Numbered from the stretch's first letter, positions 50,909-60,029 are shown. The stretch is DNA of 64,000 nt from Sciscionella sediminilitoris (GCF_000737195.2 NZ_JALM01000004.1:38658-102657); one strand, 5' to 3'. Notes: generated by a model from the letters alone, not told the origin. Numbers and translations: made by a program.

Positions 50909-52615
50909 TCAGGCCTCGTGGACGACCTCGCCGTCGAGCACCGTCATCCGGACCGGGACCTCCGGCAGCTCGTGCGGGTCCACCGCGAGCGGATCGGCGC
51001 CGAGCACGCACAGATCGGCCACCTTGCCCACCTCAAGCGAGCCTTTCCAGTCTTCGGCGTGGTCCTGCCAGGCCCCGCCGAGGGTGTAGCAGCGGATCGC
51101 CTCGAGCACCCCGATCCGGTGCTCGGCACCGATCACCTTCCCGCTCGCCTTGGACTCGCGCAGCACGGCGGCGGCGATCCCGGCGCGCCAATCCGGCGCG
51201 GTGACCGGAGCATCGGAGCTGAACGCGAGCGGCACCCCGGCGTCCAGCACCCCGCGCATCGCGTGCTGGCGTGCCGTGCGTTCCTCGCCGATCACCTCGC
51301 TGAGCAGTTCGCCGAGCGCGGACTGGATCGCGGGCTGGGGATTGAGCCCGATCCGGTTGCGGGCCATGGTCGCGATCGTCTCCTGGCTGAGCAGATCTCC
51401 GTGGATGACGTAGTGCCGCGGATCGGGTTCGCCGGTGCGCGCGGCCGCGACATAGGCAGCGACCACCGCGTCCACCGCACGGTCCCCGGTGGCGTGCGTG
51501 CCGACCTGGTACCCGGCCTCGTGCGCGGCGGCGATCATGGCGGCGAGTTCGGCCTCGCGCGCCGCCTCGCTGTCCCCGCCGACCACGAGTGAGCCGTACG
51601 CGTCCGGGTGGCACTCGTAGGGTTCGGTCATCCACGCGGTGCGGCTCGGCGGGATCCCGTCGGCGAAGATCTTCACCCCCGCGATACGCAGGCGGGCGGG
51701 ATCGATCCCTTGCGGGGGCCGGAATTCGCGCAGCCCGTCCTCGATGTCCCGCGCGGTGGCGGCCTTGTCCGGGTCTCCGAACAGCAGCAGCACGTTGACC
51801 CTGGCACGCAGTTCACCACTGCGTGCGAACTCCGCGTACACCTCGATCCCCTCCTGATGGAAGGCACCGCCGAGCTGCCCGTCCCCGCCGGGGCCGAGCG
51901 CGGGATCGGTGAAACTGGTGATGCCGAGCGGGGTGAGCACGTCCAGCGTGGTGCGCAGCGCGGTACGCCGCTGTTCCCGGTCGGCCGATGGCAGGTGCGC
52001 GTGCACGAGGGCCTGGGCGCCGAACTCGCGCAGCAGCCCGGTGGGTTGCCCGGTCGCCGGATCCTTGACCACCTCGCTTCCCGGCGGCCCCACCGTGTCG
52101 GCGTCGATCCCGGCGGCCCGCAATGCCGCACTGTTGAGCCAGGACGAGTGTCCGTAGGTTTCCTCGAGCACCACCGGATGCGCGGTGGTCGCCGCGTCCA
52201 GATCGGCGCGGTCCGGGGACCGGGACGGATCGGCCTGGCACTCCGCGAGGAACGCGGCATCCCAGCCGGTTCCGCGGATCCAGGTGCCCTCGGGCAGTTC
52301 GCGCGCCCGTTCCCGCACGGCCGCGGTCACCTCGGCGATGGAACGCACCCGCGGAAAACCGACATCGACCACGACCGGTGGCCGGTTCAGGCCGACCCCG
52401 AAGGCGTGCAGGTGCGAATCGTTGATCCCGGGCAGAACCGCTCCCCCGTCGAGTTCCACGATCCGGGTCTTCGGCCCGCACAGTTCCCGCACCTCGGTCT
52501 CGGTGCCGACCGCGGCTATCCGGCCGTCCACGACCGCGAGCGCCTCGGTGACGCGGTCACGACCGTCGACGGTGATGACACTGCCACCGAGGAAGACCAG
52601 ATCTGCGTGCGGCAT
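50909..52615 (-). CDS. YtcJ-like metal-dependent amidohydrolase
   Basis: 568 residues: the metal-binding GGAVLPGINDSHLHAFGVGL near the N-terminus, RLRIAGVKIFADGIPPSRTA in the middle (carboxylated-Lys region), QVGTHATGDRAVDAVVAAYV, HYVIHGDLLSQETIATMARN, and FSSDAPVTAPDWRAGIAAAV near the end. This is the YtcJ/Amidohydro_3 family, which hydrolyses amide or ester bonds in unknown substrates. ATG 52615 is selected by AAGGAG 9 bp upstream. It is divergent from an MFS gene; the intergenic region has AraC-type direct repeats. Confidence 0.88.
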   Translation of the reverse strand: MPHADLVFLGGSVITVDGRDRVTEALAVVDGRIAAVGTETEVRELCGPKTRIVELDGGAVLPGINDSHLHAFGVGLNRPPVVVDVGFPRVRSIAEVTAAVRERARELPEGTWIRGTGWDAAFLAECQADPSRSPDRADLDAATTAHPVVLEETYGHSSWLNSAALRAAGIDADTVGPPGSEVVKDPATGQPTGLLREFGAQALVHAHLPSADREQRRTALRTTLDVLTPLGITSFTDPALGPGGDGQLGGAFHQEGIEVYAEFARSGELRARVNVLLLFGDPDKAATARDIEDGLREFRPPQGIDPARLRIAGVKIFADGIPPSRTAWMTEPYECHPDAYGSLVVGGDSEAAREAELAAMIAAAHEAGYQVGTHATGDRAVDAVVAAYVAAARTGEPDPRHYVIHGDLLSQETIATMARNRIGLNPQPAIQSALGELLSEVIGEERTARQHAMRGVLDAGVPLAFSSDAPVTAPDWRAGIAAAVLRESKASGKVIGAEHRIGVLEAIRCYTLGGAWQDHAEDWKGSLEVGKVADLCVLGADPLAVDPHELPEVPVRMTVLDGEVVHEA

Positions 52616-52685
52616 GCCGGAAAGCTCCTTCCACCGGGTGCTGGGCACGACCAGCTCAGCAGACCGGCCCGGCCCGCGCGAGAGC

Positions 52686-52725
52686 CGATGCGCCCACGGG
52701 CAATCCCTGTGCGGCCACGGACAAG
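52686..52725 (-). promoter_or_regulatory. AraC-type direct-repeat operator between amidohydrolase and MFS genes
   Basis: Read on the minus strand, CTTGTCCGTGGCCGCACAG (52725-52707) and ATTGCCCGTGGGCGCATCG (52704-52686) are repeated with an offset of exactly 21 bp and match at 14 of 19 positions. The half-sites resemble the pair upstream of the AraC gene at 58852-58891. Confidence 0.5.
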
Positions 52726-52796
52726 ACCACCGCGGCCCGGCGGGCCTACCGTTCCGATTGCCCGGCCAGGAGCACGGCTTGGAAAGCAGGACGACA

Positions 52797-54068
52797 GTGC
52801 GCGACGAAGCGATGGAACAAGGCGTTCAGCGGATTCCGGAAACCGCCCCGGAGCCGGAGGCACGCGGGCTCGGGTTCTCGATCATCTACGCCCTGGCCAG
52901 CCTCGGGGTGTACACCGCCATGCTCACCCCGGCAACGGTGAGCCTTTCGCTGCGGATCAGCCAACTGGCCCCGCAGGACCCCGCGGGCGGGCTCGCGGTG
53001 ATCGCCTCGGTCGGCGGGGTGTGCGCGCTGATCGGCAACCCGCTGTTCGGCAGGCTCAGCGACCGCTGCCGGTCCCGGTTCGGCAGGCGCCGCCCGTTCA
53101 TCCTCGGCGGACTGCTGATCGCGGTGCCCTCGGTGCTGCTGCTCGGGCTCGCCCCGAACCTCGTGGTCGCCGGGATCGCCTGGTGTGTCGCGCAATTGGC
53201 CATCGCGGGTGCGCTCGCCTCGACCACCGCGGTGCTCGTGGACCAGGTCCCGATGCGCCAGCGCGCGCGGATGTCCGGGCTGGTGCAGATCAGCATCTAC
53301 ATCGCCATCCTGCTCGGCACCTTCCTGGTGCGGCTCACCCCGACCGATCCGGTGCTGATGTTCCTGATCCCCGCCTGCCTCGCGGTGCTGCTCACCGTGC
53401 CGCTGCTGGTGGTGCTGCGCGATCCGGTGCTCACCCAGGCCGCGACGCCCGAGCGATCCCGGATCACCTCGATCTGGGTCTCGCCGCGCAAACACCCCGA
53501 TTTCGGCTGGGCCTGGATTTCCCGGCTCTTCGTCTACATGGGCGCCTATGTGGTGACCACCTTCCTGACGCTGATGGTCATCGACCGGCTCGGCCTGGAC
53601 GCCGCCGAGGCCGCGCAGGTCGTATTCCTCGCCAACCTCGTCTACACCGGCGGCGTCGTGGTCAGCGCCCTGATCTCCGGGGTGTTCGCCGACCGGTTGC
53701 GCCGCTACAAACCGTTCGTGCTCTGCTCGGCGGTCGTGTTCGGGATCGGGGTGCTGGTGCTGGCCTTCACCGATTCCCTTGCGGCGGTGCTGATCGGCAT
53801 GCTCATCGGCGGCCTCGGCATGGGGACCTACGCCTCCGTCGACCTCGCTCTGCTCACCGGGGTGCTTCCGGAGGGCGGCAACGACGAGGCCAAGGACATG
53901 GGCCTGTTCCAGGTGGCGATCGCGCTCGCCAACTCCGTCGTCCCCGCGCTCGGCCCGGCGTTCCTGGCCATCGGCGGCGGGGGCAACTTCACCGCGCTGT
54001 TCATCGCGAGCACCGTGTTCGCGGTGTGCGGGGCACTGCTCATCCTCCCGGTCCGCAAGGTGCGCTGA
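52797..54068 (+). CDS. MFS transporter of the sugar/cation symporter-like type
   Basis: 423 residues with about twelve membrane segments, beginning LGFSIIYALASLGVYTAMLT. The loop after segment 2 reads FGRLSDRCRSRFGRRRPFIL, the basic pattern seen in GPH/SLC45-type symporters and relatives; the matching loop in the second half is FADRLRRYKPFVL. It probably imports the compound handled by the divergent amidohydrolase. GTG 52797 has AGGA about 6 bp upstream; the longer frame from 52185 overlaps the amidohydrolase on the other strand and is spurious. Confidence 0.85.
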   Translation: MRDEAMEQGVQRIPETAPEPEARGLGFSIIYALASLGVYTAMLTPATVSLSLRISQLAPQDPAGGLAVIASVGGVCALIGNPLFGRLSDRCRSRFGRRRPFILGGLLIAVPSVLLLGLAPNLVVAGIAWCVAQLAIAGALASTTAVLVDQVPMRQRARMSGLVQISIYIAILLGTFLVRLTPTDPVLMFLIPACLAVLLTVPLLVVLRDPVLTQAATPERSRITSIWVSPRKHPDFGWAWISRLFVYMGAYVVTTFLTLMVIDRLGLDAAEAAQVVFLANLVYTGGVVVSALISGVFADRLRRYKPFVLCSAVVFGIGVLVLAFTDSLAAVLIGMLIGGLGMGTYASVDLALLTGVLPEGGNDEAKDMGLFQVAIALANSVVPALGPAFLAIGGGGNFTALFIASTVFAVCGALLILPVRKVR

Positions 54069-54070
54069 GC

Positions 54071-55045
54071 TCAGCGACTCCTGGCGTCCAGCAGGTCGAT
54101 GACGATCTTGCCGTGTACGTGCCTGCCTGCCTGAAGTTCGGCCGCCCGGCGGATCTCCCCGGCCGGGAAGCTCGCCGCGATCGGTACCCGGAGATCGCCC
54201 GCGGCGACCAGGCTGGCGATCTCCTCGAGGGCGGCGGGCGTGGCGTTCGCGCCGTTGGCCGCGGGCACTCCGTCGACTTGCGCGGCGACGGTGCAGATGC
54301 GGCCGTCCGGAATACCGAGTTCCCGTGCGGTGTGCACCGTCTCCGTCCCGTGCAGATCGATGGCGGCGGTGACCCCGCCGGGAGCCAGGGCCCGGACCCG
54401 GTCGGCCAGGCCCTCGCCGTAGGCCACCGGCTCGGCGCCGAGATCACGCAGGAAATCAGCCGAGTTCGCCGACCCTGTCCCGAGCACGCGCGCCCCGGCG
54501 ATCCGGGCCAGCTGGACGGCGAACACCCCGACCCCGCCCGCCGCGCCGCCGATCAGCACGGTGTCCCCCGGGCCCGGATCGATCACGGCGAGGGCGGCGG
54601 ATGCCGTGCGACCGGCGATCGCGAAGGTGGCGGCGGTGCGGTCGTCGACGCCCTCGGGTGTGTGCCGCGCTTCGTTCGCCGCGCTCCCTGCTGCCACATC
54701 GATCACCACGAAATCGGCGACCGCGCGGGACAGGGCGCCGCCGAACACCCGGTCACCCGCCGCGAAGCCGGTCACCCCGGTGCCGACCTGGTCGACCACG
54801 CCCGCGTAGTCGGTCCCGAACCCGGCCGGAAGGCTCAGTCCGAACCGGGCCGCGGTGTCCGCATCGGCGGTCATGATCCAGTCCATCGGGTTGAGACCGG
54901 CCGCGCTGACCCGGACACGGATCTGCCCAGGGCCCGCCTGCGGAGCGGGAATCTCGCGGAGCTCCAGGACTTCGGGACCACCGAACGAGTCGAGCTGGAC
55001 CGCCCTGCCCCTGGCCGCCGGCGGTTGATCGCTGTCTTGCCGCAT
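54071..55045 (-). CDS. MDR-family NADP-dependent oxidoreductase
   Basis: 324 residues: AVQLDSFGGPEVLELREIPA, then GFGTDYAGVVDQVGTGVTGF, the cofactor motif GDTVLIGGAAGGVGVFAVQL and the quinone-reductase-like end HVHGKIVIDLLDA. It reduces enones, quinones or similar compounds with NADPH. It is divergent from a TetR gene and is the classical target of such a regulator. ATG 55045 has AAGGAGG 9-10 bp upstream; GTG 55051 would be too close to that site. Confidence 0.87.
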   Translation of the reverse strand: MRQDSDQPPAARGRAVQLDSFGGPEVLELREIPAPQAGPGQIRVRVSAAGLNPMDWIMTADADTAARFGLSLPAGFGTDYAGVVDQVGTGVTGFAAGDRVFGGALSRAVADFVVIDVAAGSAANEARHTPEGVDDRTAATFAIAGRTASAALAVIDPGPGDTVLIGGAAGGVGVFAVQLARIAGARVLGTGSANSADFLRDLGAEPVAYGEGLADRVRALAPGGVTAAIDLHGTETVHTARELGIPDGRICTVAAQVDGVPAANGANATPAALEEIASLVAAGDLRVPIAASFPAGEIRRAAELQAGRHVHGKIVIDLLDARSR

Positions 55046-55079
55046 GGACACCTGCCTCCTTGACTGAGGGAACGCAGCG

Positions 55080-55099
55080 AAACGGACTATGCTCCGTTT
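55080..55099. promoter_or_regulatory. TetR operator 1
   Basis: AAACGGA (55080-55086) and TCCGTTT (55093-55099) are perfect 7-bp arms with a 6-bp spacer, between the oxidoreductase and the TetR gene. Confidence 0.65.
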
Positions 55100-55118
55100 A
55101 CATCGGCAACCCTAGCAC

Positions 55119-55138
55119 AACCGGAGCGTGATCCGTTT
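55119..55138. promoter_or_regulatory. TetR operator 2
   Basis: AACCGGA (55119-55125) and TCCGTTT (55132-55138) repeat operator 1 with one mismatch and the same 6-bp spacer, 39 bp further on. It overlaps the first base of the TTG start of the TetR gene, so binding would block that gene directly. Confidence 0.6.
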
Positions 55139-55752
55139 TGACTGAGCCGGAGAAGCGTGCACCACGGGCGGACGCGAGCCGTAACCGTGATCAGCTGCTC
55201 GCGGTGGCGACCCGCCTGTTCGTCTCGGCCGGGGCCGAACCGTCGATGCGGGCCATCGCCCGCGAGGCCGAGGTCGGCATCGCCACGCTCTACCGGCACT
55301 TCCCGACCCGTGAATCGCTGGTCGACGCAATCTACCGGGACCAGGTCGTGCGGCTGACCACCGGCGCCCGTGAACTGCTCGACCGGCTGCCCCCGGCCGC
55401 GGCGATGCGGCGCTGGATGGATCTGTTCGGCGACTGGATCGCGACCAAGAACGGCATGCTCGACACACTGCTCGCGATGATCGAGTCCGGCGAGATCGCC
55501 CATGCGCAGACCCGGACCGAGCTACTGACGGCCATCACCACGATCCTCGAAGCCGGTCACGCGGCGGGCGACCTCCGCTGCGACATCAGCGCCGAGGACC
55601 TCGCCGCCTCGCTCATCGGCATCTTCACCGTGGCTCCCCGGCCCGAGCAGGAAACCAAGGCCGGCCGACTGCTGGATCTCCTTTCCGACGGCCTCCGCCC
55701 ACAGCCCGGCCCGCCCGCGGCCGGATCGAGACGCCGATCCCGCGGCTGCTAG
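55138..55752 (+). CDS. TetR-family transcriptional regulator
   Basis: 204 residues. The N-terminal helix-turn-helix reads RDQLLAVATRLFVSAGAEPS, then AIAREAEVGIATLYRHFPTRESLV. The C-terminal ligand domain is short (about 110 residues). It is divergent from the oxidoreductase gene; two matching operators lie between them, so it should repress both. The start is a TTG at 55138 overlapping operator 2; no ATG or GTG precedes the helix-turn-helix in frame. The mRNA may be leaderless or nearly so. Confidence 0.87.
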   Translation: MTEPEKRAPRADASRNRDQLLAVATRLFVSAGAEPSMRAIAREAEVGIATLYRHFPTRESLVDAIYRDQVVRLTTGARELLDRLPPAAAMRRWMDLFGDWIATKNGMLDTLLAMIESGEIAHAQTRTELLTAITTILEAGHAAGDLRCDISAEDLAASLIGIFTVAPRPEQETKAGRLLDLLSDGLRPQPGPPAAGSRRRSRGC

Positions 55753-56553
55753 TCATCGGCGCTCCAGCGCGGTTCCGATGGGCACGGTCGGCAGATCCAC
55801 CGCATGTCCCCCGCCGTCGGCCACCAGCACCGAGCCGGTGATGAACGAGGCATCCGGGCATGCGAGGAACCGGCACACCGCGGCGATCTCCTCCGGTTCG
55901 GCAGCGCGGCGCAGCGGCAGATCCGCGGTCACCGCGGAGTATCCCTGTTCGGCATCGGAAAACCCGGCCAGTTCGGCGAATTCGGCCATCTCGCCGTCGG
56001 CCATGGGAGTGCGTACCCAGCCGGGGCAGACGGCGTTCACCCGGACCCCCTTCGGGCCGTAGTCGCGCGCGAGCGAGCGGGTCAGCCCGAGCAGGGCGTG
56101 CTTGCCGACGGTGTACCCGGCCACCTCGGGACCGGCGAAGAGTCCGGCGACCGAGGAGACGAGCACGACGGATCCCTTGGCGCGCACCAGTTCGGGCAGT
56201 GCGGCGCGGCAGATGACGAAGGCACTGTCCAGGTTTCCCGCCAGGGCCGCGCGCCACTGCTCGTCGGTGGTCTCGCCGACCGCGCCGACGCCGTGCGTTC
56301 CCGCGCAGTGCACCAGCACATCCAGGCGGCCGAACTCCTCGCGCACCCGCGCCACGAGCGCCCGCGCGTCCGCGTCCACCGCGCAGTCGCCCGCGATCGC
56401 CCGCGCCCCCGTGCGCGCGGCGACCTCTTCGAGGGGCCCGGGGCGGCGCCCGGTCACCACCACGGTGGCCCCCTCCCCGGCGAGCCGGGCAGCGGTCGCC
56501 GCGCCTATTCCCGTTCCCGCACCGGTGACCAGCGCTACCTTGTCCGCGAACAC
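55753..56553 (-). CDS. Short-chain dehydrogenase/reductase
   Basis: 266 residues: FADKVALVTGAGTGIGAATA (NAD(P)-binding TGxxxGxG), LVHCAGTHGV, catalytic Ser in SVVLVSSVAG, YxxxK in AGYTVGKHALLG, and VRVNAVCPGWVRTPMA. It oxidises or reduces an alcohol/ketone. I chose GTG 56553 because it gives the usual N-terminus (VFADKVALVTG) and has GGGAG 5 bp upstream; GTG 56568 would overlap the previous stop. It is the third gene of the permease operon. Confidence 0.88.
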   Translation of the reverse strand: MFADKVALVTGAGTGIGAATAARLAGEGATVVVTGRRPGPLEEVAARTGARAIAGDCAVDADARALVARVREEFGRLDVLVHCAGTHGVGAVGETTDEQWRAALAGNLDSAFVICRAALPELVRAKGSVVLVSSVAGLFAGPEVAGYTVGKHALLGLTRSLARDYGPKGVRVNAVCPGWVRTPMADGEMAEFAELAGFSDAEQGYSAVTADLPLRRAAEPEEIAAVCRFLACPDASFITGSVLVADGGGHAVDLPTVPIGTALERR

Positions 56554-56564
56554 ATGTGCTCCCT

Positions 56565-57314
56565 TCACGCGGGGAAACTGGACTGGGCAAGATAACCGAA
56601 ATCGGCGACCAGGTTCACCCCGGACAGGTTCGCGGCGGCCGGGCTCGCGAGGTAGCGCACGTGCGCGGCGACCTGTTCCGGGCGCTGCACGGGAAACGCC
56701 GCGCCGTCGAACACTCGGTCACCGAGGTCGCCGCGGGCCAGCGGAGTGTCCACTATGGAGGGACACACGGAGCAGACCCGGATCCCGTCCGCGCGCAGGT
56801 CCACCGCCAGCGCCCTGGTCAGCTGGGCGAGCGCGCCCTTGGCCGCGCAGTAGGGCACCATCCCGGGCGCGGCCACGAAGGCGGAGTCGGAGCCGAGGAA
56901 CACGATCGCGGGTGCCTCGGCGGCACGCAGCCACGGCAGGGTGTGCTTGGCGAGCAGGAACTGCCCGGTCACGTTCACCGCGAACACGGATTCCCAGTCG
57001 TCCAGCCCGATTTCGGCGATATCGCTGCCGAACGGACCGGAGATTCCGGCGCAGCCGATCACCGCGTCGATCCCGCCCAGTTGCCCGGCCAGCTCGGCCA
57101 CGGCGGTACGCAGCTCCGGCTCCGAACGCACATCGGCCCGCGCCCAGGCATGCCCAGCGGCCGGCGGAAGCACCCCGGACACGGCGGAATCCCGGTCGAG
57201 CAGGCCGAGAACCGCGCCCGCCTCGGCGAAAGCGAGCGCGCATGCCCTGCCGATCCCGGAAGCGGCCCCGGTCACGAGCACCCGCCTCCCCCGCTCGGGC
57301 TCAACCCCGGACAT
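56565..57314 (-). CDS. Short-chain dehydrogenase/reductase
   Basis: 249 residues: RRVLVTGAASGIGRACALAF, VIGCAGISG in place of the NNAG motif, IVFLGSDSAFVAAPGMVPYC, then AAKGALAQL (catalytic Ser, YxxxK), and IRVCSVCPSIVDTPLARGDL. The cofactor is probably NAD(H) or NADP(H); the substrate is unknown. The start overlaps the permease stop by 14 bp and has GGAGCTCG upstream. The two adjacent SDRs may act in sequence or form a heteromer. Confidence 0.87.
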   Translation of the reverse strand: MSGVEPERGRRVLVTGAASGIGRACALAFAEAGAVLGLLDRDSAVSGVLPPAAGHAWARADVRSEPELRTAVAELAGQLGGIDAVIGCAGISGPFGSDIAEIGLDDWESVFAVNVTGQFLLAKHTLPWLRAAEAPAIVFLGSDSAFVAAPGMVPYCAAKGALAQLTRALAVDLRADGIRVCSVCPSIVDTPLARGDLGDRVFDGAAFPVQRPEQVAAHVRYLASPAAANLSGVNLVADFGYLAQSSFPA

Positions 57315-58770
57315 CGAGCTCCTTTCGCGGTGGTTCCTCGGTGTGTTCGAGTTCCCCGTACTCGGTTCTCCGGAACCGGCGCATCCACCAGGACCTGGCC
57401 AGCCCCGCCGCCAGGGCGAACAGCAGCAGCCAGGGCAACTGGGCGATCACCGGGGAATCGGACCCGGCCAGCTCGCCGAAGTTCACCACCGCCAGCACCG
57501 TCACCCCGAGCAGCCCGAGTCCGCCGAGCACCGGGGCGAGCAGGGTCTTCCACCACCGGCGATCGCCGCGGCGCCGGAAGAACACCACGATCGCGATCGC
57601 CGCCATGGCCTGCAGCACGATGATGCCCAGGGTGCCGATGCCGGTCATGCTCGCGGTCAGGTCCGCGACCGGGTCCAGCCCGGCGATCGCGTAGCAGGCG
57701 GCGACCGCGGTGGCGAAACCGATCTGCACCGCACTGGCCACCGCGGGCGCCCCGGTCCGGGGCACCGTGCGCCCGAGCGCCTTCGGCAGCACCGCGGCCC
57801 TGCCGAGCGCGAACAGGTACCTGCTCGCCGAGTTGTGCAGCGCGAGCAGCGCCGCGAACAGGCTCACCACGAGCAGCAGCATCATCGCGTCGGTGAGCAC
57901 CGGGCCGATCTCCCGGATCGCGATCGACTGCACGAAATCGCCCGCCGCGAGGTGCGCACCGGCGACCGCGCCCGCCCGTCCCGCGCCGACCGCGCTGATC
58001 AGGCACCAGCTGGTGAACGCGGCGAACAGACCGATCAGCGCCACCGCGGTGTAGGTGGCCCGCGGGATCGTGCGCGCGGGGTTGCGCGCCTCCTCGCTGA
58101 ACAGACCGGTCGCTTCGAAGCCGACGAAGGCGTTGAAGGCGAACAGGAGGCCGAGCCCGACCGAACCGGAGACCATCACCGAAGGCGTGAAGATCTCCAG
58201 GCTCAGCCCGTCCCGCGCCAGGATCGCGACATCGAGCACGAGCAGGATCCCCACCTCGAGAACCAGCGAGGCCCCGAGGAGTTTCGCGCTCACATCCACC
58301 CCGCGCCTGCCGAGCAGGAAGACCGCGAGCACCGAGAGTCCGCTCCACAACTGCCACGGGGTGTGCAGGCCGAGCACCTCGCCGAAGACCTTCGCGGTGA
58401 AGAACCCACTCGTGCCGATCGCCCCGGCGACGAAACAGTTGTAACCGAGCAGCGCCACGAACGCTGCGACCAGTCCGGGCGGGCGGCCGAGCGCCCTGGT
58501 GACATAGGCGAAGAACCCTCCGGCACTGGCCACATGCCTGCTCATCTGGGCGTAACCGGTGCCGAACAACAACAGCACCACCGCGGCGAGCAGGAACGAG
58601 ACCGGCATGCCGCCGCCGTTGCCGTCCGCGATACCGAGCGTGGCGATCACGATGATCCCGGTCAGCGGGGCCACGGCGGCCAGGACCAGGAACACGATCC
58701 CGGCGACGCCGAGCGCGTCCCCGCGCAACCGGCCGTTCCCCGGCTCCGCGGGGGTGCTCTCGATACCCAT
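57301..58770 (-). CDS. APC-family amino acid/amine permease
   Basis: 489 residues with about twelve membrane helices. The first begins GDALGVAGIVFLVLAAVAPL, and the conserved GGFFAYVTRALGRPPGLVAA and FNAFVGFEATGLFSEEARNP segments mark the amino acid/polyamine/organocation superfamily. It imports an amine or amino acid. It is first in the operon with two SDRs, divergent from an AraC activator, which fits uptake and oxidation of one substrate. ATG 58770 is used; the upstream extension is low-complexity and not conserved. Confidence 0.9.
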   Translation of the reverse strand: MGIESTPAEPGNGRLRGDALGVAGIVFLVLAAVAPLTGIIVIATLGIADGNGGGMPVSFLLAAVVLLLFGTGYAQMSRHVASAGGFFAYVTRALGRPPGLVAAFVALLGYNCFVAGAIGTSGFFTAKVFGEVLGLHTPWQLWSGLSVLAVFLLGRRGVDVSAKLLGASLVLEVGILLVLDVAILARDGLSLEIFTPSVMVSGSVGLGLLFAFNAFVGFEATGLFSEEARNPARTIPRATYTAVALIGLFAAFTSWCLISAVGAGRAGAVAGAHLAAGDFVQSIAIREIGPVLTDAMMLLLVVSLFAALLALHNSASRYLFALGRAAVLPKALGRTVPRTGAPAVASAVQIGFATAVAACYAIAGLDPVADLTASMTGIGTLGIIVLQAMAAIAIVVFFRRRGDRRWWKTLLAPVLGGLGLLGVTVLAVVNFGELAGSDSPVIAQLPWLLLFALAAGLARSWWMRRFRRTEYGELEHTEEPPRKELDVRG

Positions 58771-58851
58771 CGCACGCTTCCTGATTCGGTCCGTGGTCGG
58801 CCACCGGATTTCGGCGGTCCGGCCAGTCTGCTCGGCGGACCGGGTGACCGA

Positions 58852-58891
58852 CTTGTTCCTGGACGAACGGCGCTTGCCTCTGGACGTACGG
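58852..58891 (+). promoter_or_regulatory. AraC-type direct-repeat operator between permease operon and AraC gene
   Basis: CTTGTTCCTGGACGAACGG (58852-58870) and CTTGCCTCTGGACGTACGG (58873-58891) are direct repeats with 15/19 identity and an offset of exactly 21 bp, two helical turns. This is the classic geometry for AraC/XylS activators, one of which is encoded 104 bp downstream. Confidence 0.65.
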
Positions 58892-58994
58892 GCCCGACTG
58901 TGAGTGAATTCAATACCGACCGGCGCTCCTGCAGCGGCCTTAGAGTCGGGCGGAGCACCGGAGGTTTCCGTGTCGAGCAAAGGAGGTCGAGGCG

Positions 58995-59951
58995 ATGAAT
59001 GCGGATACCGCGAGTGACGGCGCCTCGGTCGAACTCGCGCACGCCGAGGACTTCGCCCAGTGGCGGCGGCTGATCTCGGAGTCCTTCGTGCCGCTCCAGG
59101 TCGAGCGCGGGCCCGGACCCTTCATCGGTTCCATGCGCAGCCTTTCCCTGGACGGGGTGCGGGTGAGCTCGCTGCACACCAGCGCGGGCAAGGTGCTGCG
59201 CACGCCGAAGCTCGCCGCCGGAGCCGATCGCGCCTACTACAAGCTCAGCCTGCAGCTTTCCGGTTCGGCCATCCTCGTCCAGGACGGGCGCGAGGCCCTG
59301 CTGCGGCCGGGTGATTTCACCGTCTACGACAGTTCCCGGGCCTACACCATCGCCTCGGATCTCGCCTACCACTCGCTCGTGCTGATGTTCCCCAGGGACA
59401 TGCTCGATCTGCCGGTGCGGCGGGTCGCCACCGTCACCGGGACCCCGATCTCCGGGCAGAGCGGACTCGGCAAGCTCGTCGGCTCCTTCCTGCACGGCAT
59501 CGCGGGGAACTTCGACGCGCTGCGCGGGCCGCGGGGCACCCGGCTGGTGCACAACCTGCTGGACCTGGTGGGCACCGCGCTCGCCGAACGGCTCGACCTC
59601 GACCCGCAGGACACCCCGAGCGCGCACCGCAGCCTGGCGACCCGGGCACGGACCTTCATCGAGTCGAACCTCGGGGACAGCACCCTTTCCCCGGACGAGG
59701 TCGCCGGGGCACACTTCGTGTCCACCCGGCACCTGCAGAACGTGTTCCGCGAGGAGGGCACCACCATCTCCGCGTGGATCAGGGAACGGCGTCTCGAACG
59801 GTGCCGCCGCGATCTCGCCGACCCGGTGTACGCGAGCAGTTCGGTGTCCGCCATCGCGGCGCGCTGGGGTTTCCCGGACGCGGCGCATTTCAGCCGGGTG
59901 TTCAAGACGGCCTACGGGGAATCCCCGAGCGAGTACCGCGCCCGGCAGTGA
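58995..59951 (+). CDS. AraC-family transcriptional activator
   Basis: 318 residues. An N-terminal cupin-like AraC-binding domain (YYKLSLQLSGSAILVQDGRE, then LRPGDFTVYDSSRAYTI) is followed by the two C-terminal helix-turn-helix motifs (LSPDEVAGAHFVSTRHLQNV and VSAIAARWGFPDAAHFSRVF, ending GESPSEYRARQ). It is the likely activator of the divergent permease-SDR-SDR operon, and perhaps of the amidohydrolase/MFS pair that carries similar direct repeats. AAAGGAGG precedes ATG 58995. Confidence 0.92.
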   Translation: MNADTASDGASVELAHAEDFAQWRRLISESFVPLQVERGPGPFIGSMRSLSLDGVRVSSLHTSAGKVLRTPKLAAGADRAYYKLSLQLSGSAILVQDGREALLRPGDFTVYDSSRAYTIASDLAYHSLVLMFPRDMLDLPVRRVATVTGTPISGQSGLGKLVGSFLHGIAGNFDALRGPRGTRLVHNLLDLVGTALAERLDLDPQDTPSAHRSLATRARTFIESNLGDSTLSPDEVAGAHFVSTRHLQNVFREEGTTISAWIRERRLERCRRDLADPVYASSSVSAIAARWGFPDAAHFSRVFKTAYGESPSEYRARQ

Positions 59952-60029
59952 GGTTCAGCCGAGCGCCCGCCGCGGGGAGCCGATCCCGAATGGCGAACTC
60001 GGCTTAATCTCGACCGGGGATGCGGCGGC

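Noticed and set aside
59952..60029. Bidirectional terminator between AraC and ligase genes
   Set aside because: The only complementary arms (GCCGAG/CTCGGC) are 6 bp and nearly 40 bp apart, too weak to call.
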